A stretch of 64,000 nt of DNA from Vulcanimicrobiota bacterium (GCA_003161435.1 PMOS01000020.1:145439-209438); one strand, 5' to 3'; shown: positions 1 through 10,102, counted from the first letter of the stretch. The notes: a model not told the origin generated them from the letters alone. Translations and numbers: made by a program.

Positions 1-948
1 CATCTCCCGGGCTCGAACGATTGCCGTCGCCAGCCGTTCGTTGAGCAACGAACGATTCGGCAGGCCGGTCAGCCGGTCGTGAAGCGCGTCGTGCGCGAGT
101 TGTGCCTCGCTTTGGAGCGCTCGAGCGAGAGCGTCGTTGCGCGCAGTCATGTCTTGGACGTTCATGACGTAGACCTTGTCGTCTTCTCGCGCGATGGAGA
201 TGGACGTTACGTGAGCGTCGAGGCGCGAGCCGTCGGCCCGGCGGTGCTTCAGGTCGACCGTCGTGGCACCTTCACGGTGATCCGCGGCGGCTTTCGGGCC
301 CGGATGTTGGGCGTACTCGGGCGCGAGCAAGTCGTTGGTCGTCATCGCGAGGAACTGCTCGCGCGTGTAGCCGTACCACGCGATGGCGGTGTAGTTGACG
401 TCGATGAACCGGTTCGTCGCCACGTCGACGATCATCTTCGCATTCGGATTGTGGTCGAAAACGGCGCGGCTCCGTTGGAACAGGAGCTCCGCAGCGTGTC
501 GACGGCGCTCAGCCCGCCGGGCGGTCGACAGAATCTCGGCCAGCTCGCGGAGAAAACGCCGGTCGGGTGGTCCGGCCGCTACCCGTTTCGAACCGATCGA
601 AAGGACGCTGTAGGTGTCTGCCCCGGTCCGGACCCCGGCGGCGATGTCGCGACGGGTTTCGCCGCGGGCACGGACGCGCGTCGCGAACGAGCCCGAGGCA
701 CCTTCCCCGGCGGTTCGCGCCAGGTACGGATCGCCGGGCGGCAGCGCCTCGACTCCCCCTTCACGGCGCACCTCATCGTGAAGCGTCAGCGGGCCGTTCG
801 CCTCCGACGCAGCATAGAACGCGGCGACGTCGCACGACGTCACGTCGCGAAGACGCTGTAACGCGTCGTGGACGAGCTCGTCCCAAGCGACGCCGCGTAA
901 TGCCGCTTGGCTTATTGCCAGCAACGCGGAGGCCGCCTTGACGCTCAT
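1..948 (-). CDS. GAF-PAS-GGDEF(-EAL) signalling protein, N-terminal part only (runs off the left edge)
   Basis: Manual reverse translation from ATG at 948 gives MSVKAASALLAISQAALRGVAWDELVHDALQRLRDVTSCDVAAFYAASEANG..., closely matching the N-terminus of the adjacent 724-aa paralogue; continues through the PAS region (YGYTREQFLAMT) towards GGDEF at the window edge. Start overlaps the stop of the upstream gene (ATGA). Confidence 0.85.
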   Translation of the reverse strand, partial: MSVKAASALLAISQAALRGVAWDELVHDALQRLRDVTSCDVAAFYAASEANGPLTLHDEVRREGGVEALPPGDPYLARTAGEGASGSFATRVRARGETRRDIAAGVRTGADTYSVLSIGSKRVAAGPPDRRFLRELAEILSTARRAERRRHAAELLFQRSRAVFDHNPNAKMIVDVATNRFIDVNYTAIAWYGYTREQFLAMTTNDLLAPEYAQHPGPKAAADHREGATTVDLKHRRADGSRLDAHVTSISIAREDDKVYVMNVQDMTARNDALARALQSEAQLAHDALHDRLTGLPNRSLLNERLATAIVRAREM

Positions 949-3119
949 ACAACCCGCTGGAGCGCGCGCGGGGCCGAGCGGGCGCGGTCGCGCGCACGCG
1001 AATCGGCGCGAAGCCGCTCGCCGAACTCCGCGGCGGGCATCGGCCGAGCGAACAGGTGTCCCTGGGCCGCGTCGCAGTTCAATTTGGCTAGCATGGTGCG
1101 CTGGGCGACCGTCTCGACACCTTCGGCGATGACCTTCGCGCCCAAGCCGTGCGCCGCGGTGATCACCGCCGACGCGATCGCCTGGTCGACCGGACTGATC
1201 GCAATGCACTCGACGAAGCACATGTCGAGCTTCAACGTGTCGACCGTGTTCGAGCGTAGCGTCGCCAGCGAGTTGTAGCCCGTGCCGAAGTCGTCGATGG
1301 CGATGCGAACGCCGCCCGCGCGCAATGCCTCGACGACCGCTGAGGTGCGCTCGACGTTCGTGCTCATCGCCGTCTCGGTGAGCTCGAGTTCGAGCAGGTT
1401 CGGCGCCAGCCCGGACTCGTTGAGTGCTTGCTCCACCGTCCGCACGAAATGCGGATCGGCAAGCTGCTTCGCGGAGACGTTGACGCTGACGCGAATCGGG
1501 GATGCCTGACGGCTCCACGCCGCGTTCTGCAGGCACGCGGTGCGCAGAACCCAGGCACCGATCGGAACGATGAGCCCCGATGCCTCGGCGTACGGGATGA
1601 AGAGGTTGGGTTGAACGGTCGATCCGTCGGGCTGCGGCCAGCGGATGAGCGCTTCGCTGGCCACCAGGGTGCCGTCGAGCTCGTAGATCGGTTGGTAGGC
1701 GAGTTGAAACGCGTCGTCCTCGAGCGCTTTTCTCAGCCGCGCTTCGAGCCGGATCCGCTGCTCCGCCTCGTGCTGCATCGCCGGGGTGAAGAAGCACGTC
1801 GCCGACCGGCCGTCGCGTTTGGCCTGATACATCGCGGTGTCCGCGTTGCGGATCAGCGTTTCCGCGTCGTCCCCGTCCTGCGGGTACAGGGCGACGCCGA
1901 TGCTGCACGTCACCGCCATGTCACCGCCCGGCAGCTGCACCGGATCCGCCGCTACCTGCTCGAGCTTGCGAACGACTTGCGCGACGTGATCGATCTCGGC
2001 AATGTCGCTGAGCACGGCGATGAACTCGTCACCTCCGACACGGGCGATGCAATCCAGCTGCCGGGTCGCGGAGCGCAACCGGTCGGAGATCTCTTTGAGC
2101 AGCGCGTCGCCGGCCGGGTGTCCCATCGTGTCGTTGACGGTCTTGAACTCGTCGATGTCGATGAACAGGACCGCGGCCATCCGGTTCGCTCCACGGGCTC
2201 GGTCGATGGCGGCGGTGAGCCGTTCGTTGAAGAGCACGCGGTTCGGCAGCCCGGTCAGCCGGTCGTGCAGCAAATCGTGCGCCAGCTGCCGCTCGCTCTG
2301 CAGTGCTCGCGCTAGGGCTTCGTTGCGCTCGGTCATGTCCTGAACCGTGGCGATGCGGACTTTCCCGTCGCCGCGTTCGATCGTTATCGACGTTATGTGA
2401 ACATCGAGGCGCGAGCCGTCGACGCGCCGGTGGACGGTGTCGATCGTCGTCGTCGCATCACGCCGGAACATGCTGAACGTCGTCTCGAGAGCGTCGACAT
2501 AATCGGGCGCGCGCAGATCGTACGGCGTCATCTCGATAAATTGCTCGCGCGTGTAGCCGTACACGTCGATCGCGGTCTGGTTGACGTCGACGTAACGAAA
2601 CGTCTCGGCGTCCAGCACCAACATCGGGTTGGGATTGTGCTCGAACGCGTAACGGTTTTGCTTGGAGATCAGGTCGGCGGCTCGCATGTGCCGTTCGGCG
2701 CGCAGCGCCATGGCAAGAATCTCAGCGAGCTCGGTAAGAAACCGCCGATCGGGTGCGGTGAACGCCTCACGCTGCATCGCGGCGGCGAGAACCCCGAACG
2801 TCTCGGTGCCGCTGCGAACGGCGACCGCGAAGTCGTGGCGCTCGGCCACATTCACGGGACGGTCGTCGGCTTCGCCGTTCGCGACGCGCGTAAGGAACCG
2901 GTCGGTCGCCGGCAACGCTTCGATACCGCCCTCACGACGAATGCGCTCCTGGAGCGCCAAAGCGCCGTCCGCCTTCGAAGCCGAGTAGAAAGCCGCCACG
3001 TCGCACGACGTGACGTGCCGAACGTGCTCCAAAGCGCCGTGTGTGAGGTAACCCCAAGGCACCCCGCGCAGGGCGGCTTGGCCCACCTTCAGCAACGCTG
3101 ACGTTGCTTCGACGCTCAT
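945..3119 (-). CDS. GAF-PAS-GGDEF-EAL diguanylate cyclase/phosphodiesterase
   Basis: 724 aa; motifs RVGGDEF, SEALIRW, DDFGTGYNSL; N-terminal GAF-like and PAS-like regions. Confidence 0.93.
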   Translation of the reverse strand: MSVEATSALLKVGQAALRGVPWGYLTHGALEHVRHVTSCDVAAFYSASKADGALALQERIRREGGIEALPATDRFLTRVANGEADDRPVNVAERHDFAVAVRSGTETFGVLAAAMQREAFTAPDRRFLTELAEILAMALRAERHMRAADLISKQNRYAFEHNPNPMLVLDAETFRYVDVNQTAIDVYGYTREQFIEMTPYDLRAPDYVDALETTFSMFRRDATTTIDTVHRRVDGSRLDVHITSITIERGDGKVRIATVQDMTERNEALARALQSERQLAHDLLHDRLTGLPNRVLFNERLTAAIDRARGANRMAAVLFIDIDEFKTVNDTMGHPAGDALLKEISDRLRSATRQLDCIARVGGDEFIAVLSDIAEIDHVAQVVRKLEQVAADPVQLPGGDMAVTCSIGVALYPQDGDDAETLIRNADTAMYQAKRDGRSATCFFTPAMQHEAEQRIRLEARLRKALEDDAFQLAYQPIYELDGTLVASEALIRWPQPDGSTVQPNLFIPYAEASGLIVPIGAWVLRTACLQNAAWSRQASPIRVSVNVSAKQLADPHFVRTVEQALNESGLAPNLLELELTETAMSTNVERTSAVVEALRAGGVRIAIDDFGTGYNSLATLRSNTVDTLKLDMCFVECIAISPVDQAIASAVITAAHGLGAKVIAEGVETVAQRTMLAKLNCDAAQGHLFARPMPAAEFGERLRADSRARDRARSAPRALQRVV

Positions 3120-3230
3120 GTTGCGATACTAGGGGCCGGAGGTAACGCCGCGAGGTCGGCAGGCCGGAAACCGTCGTAGCAGAGGAGCGCTAGTTTGGCA
3201 TCAACCGGGCGAAAACCTAAAGGAGCTTCT

Positions 3231-3731
3231 TTGTCCGAGGTGCTCACCATCGGTGTGTACGGTTCCGGCGGTGCAGCGTTTTTCGCGGCGCTCGAAGCGG
3301 CCGGCGCCGACGTGCTCCTCGACATCCGCACGCGGCGCGCGGTGCGCGGGACGCACTACAGCTACGCCAATGCGAAGCGCTTGATCGCCGAGCTCGGGCG
3401 GCGCGAGATCGCCTACCGGCACATCATCGATCTCGCGCCCGGCCGGGAGCTGCTGGCGCTCCAACACGCAGTCGACGAACACGAAGGTCGCGCGTACTCC
3501 GCGCGCACGGAACTGGCGAAGGACTACGTCCGCCGGTACGTACGAGAAGTGCTCGACCCCTTCGACTTCGCCGAGCTCGCGCGCGAGCTGGCCGGCTACC
3601 GCGCTCCCGTCTTGATGTGTATCGAGCGTATTCCCGCGGCATGCCATCGCAGTCTGGTCGCGCCGCGCCTCGCGCAGGCGCTTCACGCCCGCGAGATCGT
3701 CGATTTGATTCCTACCGCGATGTCATCCTAG
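3231..3731 (+). CDS. DUF488 family protein
   Basis: LTIGVYGSG...LLDIRTRRAVRGTHYSYANAKRLIAELG...CIERIPAACHRSLVA pattern of DUF488; AAAGGAG upstream of TTG at 3231 (ORF track start 3195). Confidence 0.8.
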   Translation: MSEVLTIGVYGSGGAAFFAALEAAGADVLLDIRTRRAVRGTHYSYANAKRLIAELGRREIAYRHIIDLAPGRELLALQHAVDEHEGRAYSARTELAKDYVRRYVREVLDPFDFAELARELAGYRAPVLMCIERIPAACHRSLVAPRLAQALHAREIVDLIPTAMSS

Positions 3732-3745
3732 ACTTCGCCCCGGGC

Positions 3746-4939
3746 TCAAGCCGCTTCGAGGACGAGCGGGAGCGACTCGAAGCCGCGAAGCGTGTTGTTG
3801 AGGTGCGGTGCCGGTTCGCCGTTGAGCTCGATGGCGCGTACCCGTCGGGCCAGCGCCGCGAGCAAGATCTCCCCCTCGAGCTTGGAGAGCATCTCGCCGA
3901 CGCATCGGTGGATGCCGTGCCCGAACCCGACGTGGCCGCCGGTCCGGCGGTGCACGTCGAACCGTTCCGGATCGGACCAGCGGCGCGGATCGCGGTTGGC
4001 CGCGGCCAGGAACGTCAACACTTTCTCGCCGGCGCCGATCAGCGTCCCGCCGAGATCGACGTCGCGGGTCGTCGTCCGGAAGAACGTCTGCACGGGCGAT
4101 TCGAGCCGCATCGCTTCGTCGAAGGCGGTTCGCGCGATCGACGGATCGGCACGCAGCACGTCCCACTGATCGGGGAACGACGCGAAGCAGAACAGCGCGT
4201 TGCTGATTCCGTGCACGGTCGTGTCGAGCCCCGCGCTCAGCAGCGAGCGGATCAGCAGGCGGGCCTCGTCGTAGGCGAGCTCGCCGGCGTCGTGCGCGGC
4301 GTACACGCTCCGGCCCAAACCGTTCGCCGCGAGAGCGTCGCGCTCGCACGCCGCGGTGATCCAGCCGATCACCTCTTGCGCGCGGCTCATCGCGTCGCGA
4401 AACAGCTCGTTGGGCGGTCCGAACGCATTGAACACCATGTTCCCGTAGGGCAGCAAGTTTTCGCGTCCGTCGGACCGCACGCCGATCGCGTCGGGGAAGA
4501 CCTTGAGCGGGTACGCGCGGCCGATGTCGGCGACACCGTCCACCTCGCGGCGTTGCAATAACGTGTCGACCAAGCGTTCGGCCTCGAGCTCGAAGACGGG
4601 CCGTAGATCGCGTAGCGCCGCCGGCGAGAGCGCGCGCATGAGGACGCGATGCGTTCTCGCGTGCAGCGGCGGATCGGCTTCGAGGATGATGCTCGGTGGC
4701 CGCCACGGCTTCTCTTTGCGGAAGTCGCTCAAGCCCACGCCTGCGCTCGAACAGTACGATTCGTAGTCGGAGAGCACCGCGACGACCTGCTCGTGACGCG
4801 CCGTCGCCCAGATCCCGTAGCGGTCGAGCCGAACGACGGGTCCCGCCTCGCGCAACGCTTCATGGAAAGGATACGGATCGCTCAGAAACTCGGTGGAGAA
4901 GGGGTCGAAGTCGCAGGCCGCCGCAGGCGAAAGCTGCAT
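3746..4939 (-). CDS. Cytochrome P450
   Basis: Heme-binding motif VGFGHGIHRCVGEMLSKLEGE; ExxR-like and I-helix GLDTTVH. Likely start MQLSPAAACDFDPFS (ORF track extends to 5068). Confidence 0.9.
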   Translation of the reverse strand: MQLSPAAACDFDPFSTEFLSDPYPFHEALREAGPVVRLDRYGIWATARHEQVVAVLSDYESYCSSAGVGLSDFRKEKPWRPPSIILEADPPLHARTHRVLMRALSPAALRDLRPVFELEAERLVDTLLQRREVDGVADIGRAYPLKVFPDAIGVRSDGRENLLPYGNMVFNAFGPPNELFRDAMSRAQEVIGWITAACERDALAANGLGRSVYAAHDAGELAYDEARLLIRSLLSAGLDTTVHGISNALFCFASFPDQWDVLRADPSIARTAFDEAMRLESPVQTFFRTTTRDVDLGGTLIGAGEKVLTFLAAANRDPRRWSDPERFDVHRRTGGHVGFGHGIHRCVGEMLSKLEGEILLAALARRVRAIELNGEPAPHLNNTLRGFESLPLVLEAA

Positions 4940-4989
4940 CGCCGGTCCTTCGGCGGGGATTCTCGGGGCCATTTTCGCAACAGGACAGC

Positions 4990-6375
4990 GTGAACCGATT
5001 CGTCGCGATCCTCGCAATCGTTCTCGTTCTCGCAGGCCGCAGCGCGATTGCTCAGCCGATCGAGCCACCGTCCCCGTCGCCTGCGCCGTTGGAGCTGCCG
5101 CCCGCGGGCGTGATCCCGCCGACCATCTCGATCGACGTCACCGGTTCGCCGGCGACCGAGGCGGACGTTCTGGCTGCGCAGATCCGGGCGGCGTTGAACC
5201 GCCGGATTCGCCCGACGTTGCGCCCCGGCGCCGCGATCAACTACGGCGCGATCGCTCCGTGGCCGCTGCTGCCGCTGGCGACCGGTTCGCGTACGGCGGT
5301 CGACGTGACGATGACGATCGACGCCGACGCAAGTTCGCCGGTCACGGGCGTGACGACGGTGAACGTCTACAACGTGGTGGTCGATTCGGCGAAGCCGCGC
5401 GTGTTGTTCCTGAGCGACGACCCCGAATATCTTCAAAGCGAAGGCGTCGTGTTTCGCGGCGACGTCAGCACCGCTCAGGCCGCGCGGCTGTACTACTATC
5501 ACTCCGACATCGGCCTGCCGCGCGACCTCGACGTCGTCGTGTCGACCGCCGTCCGCTCGCGCGTGCAGTTGATCGCGTCGGAAGCCGGACCCGACCTCGA
5601 CGTGATGAGCGTGGGTCACACGGTTTCGCGCGATCTGTTGCGGTTCGAGCAATTCGACGAAGGAGCCGTCGTCGACGTCGAGCCCGGCCGGCCGTTCGTC
5701 ATCCGTCACGGTTTGCTCTTGCAGGGCGAAGTCGTCGCCGGGGCCGTCGACGTGCGCGTGGTGTCCGGTGGGCCGGTCACCATTTCCGTGCTCGCTTCGC
5801 CGGCCGGCAGCCGGCCGGACGCGCTTCTCGGAGGCCCGCGCGTGGCGTTCGACGGACACCGACGGCACGGAGCATTCGATCTCGACGGCTTCGGTGCGAT
5901 CGCGGAATCGTATACGGTCGGTGGCCCCGACGCCGCGGCGCAGTACGGCGGAAGGACTCCGACGCTCGCCAACATGGATCCGCAGGATCCCGGTCGCGAC
6001 TTCGGCGACTACGGAGTGCTGCACCAGATCGCGGTTACGCTGATCAATCCGAGCGATACGCCGCAGACCGTGTATCTCTACGAGAAGCCGCTGGGCGGCC
6101 CGGTGCGCAGCACCTTTGTGATCGACGGTCAGCTCAAGGAGCTCGGTTGCGTCCGACTACCGCAGCCCTACTGGGTCACGACGTACGAGTTGCCGCCACG
6201 TTTCACCGGACTGTCGACGATCGTGACGATGACCGACGGCGGCTCCTTCTACCCGCTGGAGTTCGGCGCGACCGCGACGCAGCCGCTGACCTACACGCCG
6301 CCCGTCGGCTCGCCGGACGGCTGCTCGCCCAACGCGCCGCCCTTCGTCGACCCTACGCCTTCGCCCAGCATCTAA
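4990..6375 (+). CDS. Secreted protein of unknown function
   Basis: GTG start at 4990 followed by signal-peptide-like VNRFVAILAIVLVLAGRSAIAQP; long intact ORF to 6375. Confidence 0.75.
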   Translation: MNRFVAILAIVLVLAGRSAIAQPIEPPSPSPAPLELPPAGVIPPTISIDVTGSPATEADVLAAQIRAALNRRIRPTLRPGAAINYGAIAPWPLLPLATGSRTAVDVTMTIDADASSPVTGVTTVNVYNVVVDSAKPRVLFLSDDPEYLQSEGVVFRGDVSTAQAARLYYYHSDIGLPRDLDVVVSTAVRSRVQLIASEAGPDLDVMSVGHTVSRDLLRFEQFDEGAVVDVEPGRPFVIRHGLLLQGEVVAGAVDVRVVSGGPVTISVLASPAGSRPDALLGGPRVAFDGHRRHGAFDLDGFGAIAESYTVGGPDAAAQYGGRTPTLANMDPQDPGRDFGDYGVLHQIAVTLINPSDTPQTVYLYEKPLGGPVRSTFVIDGQLKELGCVRLPQPYWVTTYELPPRFTGLSTIVTMTDGGSFYPLEFGATATQPLTYTPPVGSPDGCSPNAPPFVDPTPSPSI

Positions 6376-6408
6376 ACACCGAATGGCGCCGGTCGCAGGT
6401 CGCCGCTC

Positions 6409-6795
6409 TTAGTGCGGGTTGCTCAAGATGCTAAGGATATTGCCGTCCGGGTCTTTGAACCAGACCACTTGAAAACCGTCCGCGGCGACGTGAATGTCGC
6501 CGCGGAGGGTGAGCTGCGGCAAGTCGTAGTGCTCGAACGTTACCCCTTTGGCTCGAAGCATTTCCACGATCGGTTCCAGCTCGCCGACGGCCCATGTGAC
6601 GCTCGTCGCCTTGTTGGTGCCGGCAAATTGCGAGGCATAGACGCCAAGCTTCGAGTTGCCGCTCGCGTAGGTGATCACCTGGGGATTATCCGAGTCCGGT
6701 TGTTCCGCCAAACCCAAGGCGACACCGTAGAATGCTCGAGCGATCGACAAATCCTTGACCGCGACGGTGGCAATTGCGTCATTATCTGCGAGCAC
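6409..6795 (-). CDS. VOC family (glyoxalase-like) protein
   Basis: IATVAVKDLSIARAFYGVALGL...VVWFKDPDGNILSI. Confidence 0.85.
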   Translation of the reverse strand: MLADNDAIATVAVKDLSIARAFYGVALGLAEQPDSDNPQVITYASGNSKLGVYASQFAGTNKATSVTWAVGELEPIVEMLRAKGVTFEHYDLPQLTLRGDIHVAADGFQVVWFKDPDGNILSILSNPH

Positions 6796-6814
6796 AGCGT
6801 TTCTCCTGAAGGAA

Positions 6815-7180
6815 TTAGATCGGGGCGCGAACGCCTGCGCGAGGGACGCGCAGCAGTGTACCCACCACGGCGAGTATCGCGAGCACCGGCGCTAATGGGG
6901 CGTAGCTCGCTTGCCCATGCGCGAGACACTCGGACGCCGCGCCGAGGGCGACGACGCAGAGGATCGCCGCGCCGATTGAAGGTCGCCACGGCAACAGAAG
7001 CAGGACGCTGCCGGCGATCTCCGCGATGCCGACGGCGTACACGAACCACGGCGGCAAGCCGAACTGCGCGAACATCGTTACCGCCTGAACGTTGCCGGCG
7101 ATTTTAATGGAGCCCGCGAACAAGAACATGAGGGCGGCGATGATCGACAAGACCCAGCCGGCGATCGCGCGAGGCTTCAT
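6815..7180 (-). CDS. DoxX family membrane protein
   Basis: Four hydrophobic helices, AGSIKIAG...VGIAEIAGSVLLLLPW typical of DoxX-like proteins. Confidence 0.8.
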   Translation of the reverse strand: MKPRAIAGWVLSIIAALMFLFAGSIKIAGNVQAVTMFAQFGLPPWFVYAVGIAEIAGSVLLLLPWRPSIGAAILCVVALGAASECLAHGQASYAPLAPVLAILAVVGTLLRVPRAGVRAPI

Positions 7181-7659
7181 GACGCCGGCGCGTTCGTCGG
7201 CACTTCGCGCAGCGCTGCGTCCAGGCTGTTCAGCAGCTCTTTCGTGCCGTGCTCGCGGTATTCGACTTTGTCGTGGCCGTCGAGGAAGACGTCCTGCTCG
7301 GTGAAGATCAGGCGCGTGCCGCTGCCCGCAGGCTCGAACTCGACGGTCGCGACGGAGACGGAGATCCTGGTCTCGTCACGGTCCATCGTGTAGGCGTAGA
7401 CGATGCGTTCGTCCACAACGACGTCGTGGTAGTACGCATCGTAGGTGTACATGGAGTCGCCCGGCATACGGACGCGGCTGATCTCGCGCCCACCGATTCG
7501 AAAGTCGAGCTCGTACTCGAACTGATCGGAGCCCTCGGGTCCGCTGAACCAGCGCGTCTTGGCCGCCGGTTCGGCCCAGGCTCCGAACACGCGGCTGGGA
7601 GCGGCGTCGTAGGTGCGCTCGACGACGAAGGTCGCGTGATCGGTAGAGCGTTCGGTCAT
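7177..7659 (-). CDS. SRPBCC/AHSA1 family protein
   Basis: FVVERTYDAAPSRVFGAWAEPAAKTRWF...GTRLIFTEQDVFLDG; start MTERSTD at 7659; overlaps neighbours. Confidence 0.88.
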   Translation of the reverse strand: MTERSTDHATFVVERTYDAAPSRVFGAWAEPAAKTRWFSGPEGSDQFEYELDFRIGGREISRVRMPGDSMYTYDAYYHDVVVDERIVYAYTMDRDETRISVSVATVEFEPAGSGTRLIFTEQDVFLDGHDKVEYREHGTKELLNSLDAALREVPTNAPAS

Positions 7660-8006
7660 GATCTTTTCCTCCGGACGGAATGTCGGGTCGCGTCGAGATA
7701 GTCGCCCAGTCGATCGAGCCGGCGTTCCCACGTAGCGCGCCGTTCGGCGATCCACCGTTCGGCTTGGCGGAGCGCGACGGGCTCGACGCGACACGTGCGT
7801 ACGCGTCCCGTCTTTTCCGACCGCACGAGGCCGCCGGCTTCGAGCACCGCGAGATGTTGAACGACCGCCGATAGCGACATGGCGAGCGGCCGCGCGAGCT
7901 CGCTGACCGAAGCCGGCCCTCGGCTCAACCGTTCCACCATGACGCGTCGCGTCGGGTCGGCCAGCGCCTGGAATGCGAGATCGAGCGACGACGAATGGTT
8001 TAGCAC
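7656..8006 (-). CDS. ArsR family HTH transcriptional regulator
   Basis: FQALADPTRRVMVERLSRGPASVSELARPLAMSLSAVVQHLAVLEAGGLV winged-helix; heads ArsR-SRPBCC-DoxX-VOC operon. Confidence 0.9.
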   Translation of the reverse strand: MLNHSSSLDLAFQALADPTRRVMVERLSRGPASVSELARPLAMSLSAVVQHLAVLEAGGLVRSEKTGRVRTCRVEPVALRQAERWIAERRATWERRLDRLGDYLDATRHSVRRKRS

Positions 8007-8038
8007 TTACTTAAGTATTGCGCGTCGAGCCCCGGCTG

Positions 8039-8226
8039 TCAAGTGTCGCAGTCCGCGGCGCGATCGAGGAGTAGCTTGCGCTCCCACGCGTTCTTGGTGA
8101 GGGAAGCTGCACGCTCGAACTCAGCGCGAGCTTCGTCGAGACGGCCGAGCTTGGCGAGCAAGTCGCCGCGCACGCTTGGCAGCCGGTGGTAGTTCGCGAG
8201 CGACCGCTGCTCGGTCAGCGCGTCGC
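8039..8226 (-). pseudogene. C-terminal remnant of a DUF6596-type ECF sigma factor
   Basis: ALTEQRSLANYHRLPSVRGDLLAKLGRLDEARAEFERAASLTKNAWERKLLLDRAADC matches the C-terminus I know from this sigma-factor group; the region upstream encodes a different protein in another frame. Confidence 0.6.
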
Positions 8227-8523
8227 TCAGCCGCCGGCCATGGCCCCGACGATCAGCAGCGGTTCGGCACCGTTCGCGACCGCGTCGGGGAGCGGGGCGT
8301 CGGGCGCTTCGTGCGACAGATCGCGCTCGCAAGCGAAGAACCGTACGAACGGCCGGCGCCGGTGCGTGACGTGATCGCGAATCGTCCCGCGGAGCACCGG
8401 ATAGGAAACCTCGAGCGCGTCGAGCACCGACCGTAGCGAGGGCGCACCGGCGACGTCGAGCTGCACCTCGCGCGACGCCTGCGCGAGCGTCTGCAGATGG
8501 GCCGGGATCACGACGCGGATCAC
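8227..8523 (-). CDS. MoaD/ThiS family ubiquitin-like protein
   Basis: GTG start at 8523 overlapping upstream stop (GTGA); [42 protein letters not shown]...[13 protein letters not shown]-terminal GG. Confidence 0.8.
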   Translation of the reverse strand: MIRVVIPAHLQTLAQASREVQLDVAGAPSLRSVLDALEVSYPVLRGTIRDHVTHRRRPFVRFFACERDLSHEAPDAPLPDAVANGAEPLLIVGAMAGG

Positions 8524-9635
8524 GGCAGCGTCTGGACTTCGACCGACAGCACTGCGGGCAGATCGCGGACGATCGGCGACCAGCTGTCGCCGGCGTCGGG
8601 CGAGGCATAGACCTGGCCACCGGTCGTGCCGAAATAGACCCCGCACGAGTCGAGCGCGTCGACCGCCATTGCGTCGCGCAGCACGTTGACGTAGCAGTCG
8701 CGCTGCGGCAACCCGCTCGTGAGAGGTTCCCACTCGTTGCCGCCGGTGCGGCTGCGGTACACGCGCAGTTTGCTGTCGGGGACGAAATGCTCCGAGTCGC
8801 TCTTGATCGGGATGACATAGAGTGTCTCGGGTTCGTGCGCGTGCACGTCGATCGGAAACCCGAAGTCGCTCGGCAAGTTTCCGCTGATCTCGTGCCACGA
8901 GTCGCCGGCGTCGTCGCTCCGCATCACGTCCCAGTGTTTTTGCATGAACAGCACGCTCGGACGTGACGGATGCATCGCGATGCGGTGGACGCAGTGACCG
9001 ACCTCGGCGTGCGGATCGGGGAGCTGCGGGGAGATGAGCCCCGCGTTGATCGGGCGCCACGTCGCGCCGGCGTCGTCGGTGCGGAACGCGCCGGCGGCCG
9101 AGATCGCGACGAAGATCCGCTTCGGGTCGCTCGGATCGAGCAGGATCGTGTGCAGGCACATTCCGCCGGCGCCGGGCTGCCAAGCAGGGCCCGATCCGTG
9201 ACCGCGCAGGCCCGCGAGCTCGTGCCACGTGCCGCCGCCGTCCGCCGAACGAAACAGCGCAGCGTCTTCGACACCCGCATAGACGATGTCCGGATCGGTC
9301 AGCGACGGCTCGAGATGCCAGACGCGCGCGAACTCCCACGGATGGGGCGTTCCGTCATACCATTGATGCGTACCGGGGACACCGTCGTAGACGAACTGGT
9401 TCCCCACCGGCGCCCATGTCTTGCCGCCGTCGTCTGAGCGTTGGATCTGCTGCCCGAACCAGCCGTTGCTCTGCGACGCGTAGAGACGGTTCGGATCGGC
9501 GGGCGATCCCTTCACGTGGTAGATCTCCCAGCCCGCGAAGTGCGGACCGTCGATCGCCCACTCGCGGCGCTTTCCGTCCGACGTCAGCACGAACGCGCCC
9601 TTGCGCGTACCGACCAGAACGCGTACGCCGCTCAT
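8520..9635 (-). CDS. BNR/sialidase-like beta-propeller (VPS10/sortilin-like repeats)
   Basis: Repeated S.DGG.TW / SDDAGDSW motifs ([47 protein letters not shown]). Confidence 0.85.
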   Translation of the reverse strand: MSGVRVLVGTRKGAFVLTSDGKRREWAIDGPHFAGWEIYHVKGSPADPNRLYASQSNGWFGQQIQRSDDGGKTWAPVGNQFVYDGVPGTHQWYDGTPHPWEFARVWHLEPSLTDPDIVYAGVEDAALFRSADGGGTWHELAGLRGHGSGPAWQPGAGGMCLHTILLDPSDPKRIFVAISAAGAFRTDDAGATWRPINAGLISPQLPDPHAEVGHCVHRIAMHPSRPSVLFMQKHWDVMRSDDAGDSWHEISGNLPSDFGFPIDVHAHEPETLYVIPIKSDSEHFVPDSKLRVYRSRTGGNEWEPLTSGLPQRDCYVNVLRDAMAVDALDSCGVYFGTTGGQVYASPDAGDSWSPIVRDLPAVLSVEVQTLP

Positions 9636-10030
9636 TGGACGTTCTGCACGAGGCCGACCACGTGGCCCTCGGGATCGTTGAATAGCGCGATGCTCGGGCC
9701 GCCGGGGACTTGGTTCGGCGGTACCAGCGTGCTGCCGCCGAGGCGTTGGATCGTCGCGAGCGCGGCCTCGAGGTCGGGAACCTGCACGTAGAACGTCGCG
9801 TGGCCCGCATAGTCGTCCATCCCACCGACGCCGCCGTTGATCCCGCCTTCGCCGTGCGGATCGACGAGCGCGTAGCTGACCCCGGCGCCGGGGATGGGCG
9901 GTCCGATCTGCCAGTCGAACGCACCTTTGTAGAAGCGCTGCAGCGCCTGAAAATCTTTACCGATGATCTCGAAGTGGACGACCGGATTTCCCATCTGTGC
10001 TTCCCTTGCGTTCGAAGCCGTAAGCTCCAT
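9632..10030 (-). CDS. VOC family protein (glyoxalase/bleomycin-resistance-like)
   Basis: [30 protein letters not shown]...[16 protein letters not shown]; likely start 9994 (MGNPVV); overlaps 8520..9635. Confidence 0.88.
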   Translation of the reverse strand: MELTASNAREAQMGNPVVHFEIIGKDFQALQRFYKGAFDWQIGPPIPGAGVSYALVDPHGEGGINGGVGGMDDYAGHATFYVQVPDLEAALATIQRLGGSTLVPPNQVPGGPSIALFNDPEGHVVGLVQNVQ

Positions 10031-10102
10031 TCGTACGCCACGCGGGCCCGCGGTCCTCGAATCGGCATGCCGGGACCGGTGCGGTTGACGGAACGGCCGG
10101 CG

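Noticed and set aside
79-861. Plus-strand 260-aa ORF
   Set aside because: Antisense shadow of the minus-strand GAF-PAS-GGDEF gene; composition biased and no domain pattern.
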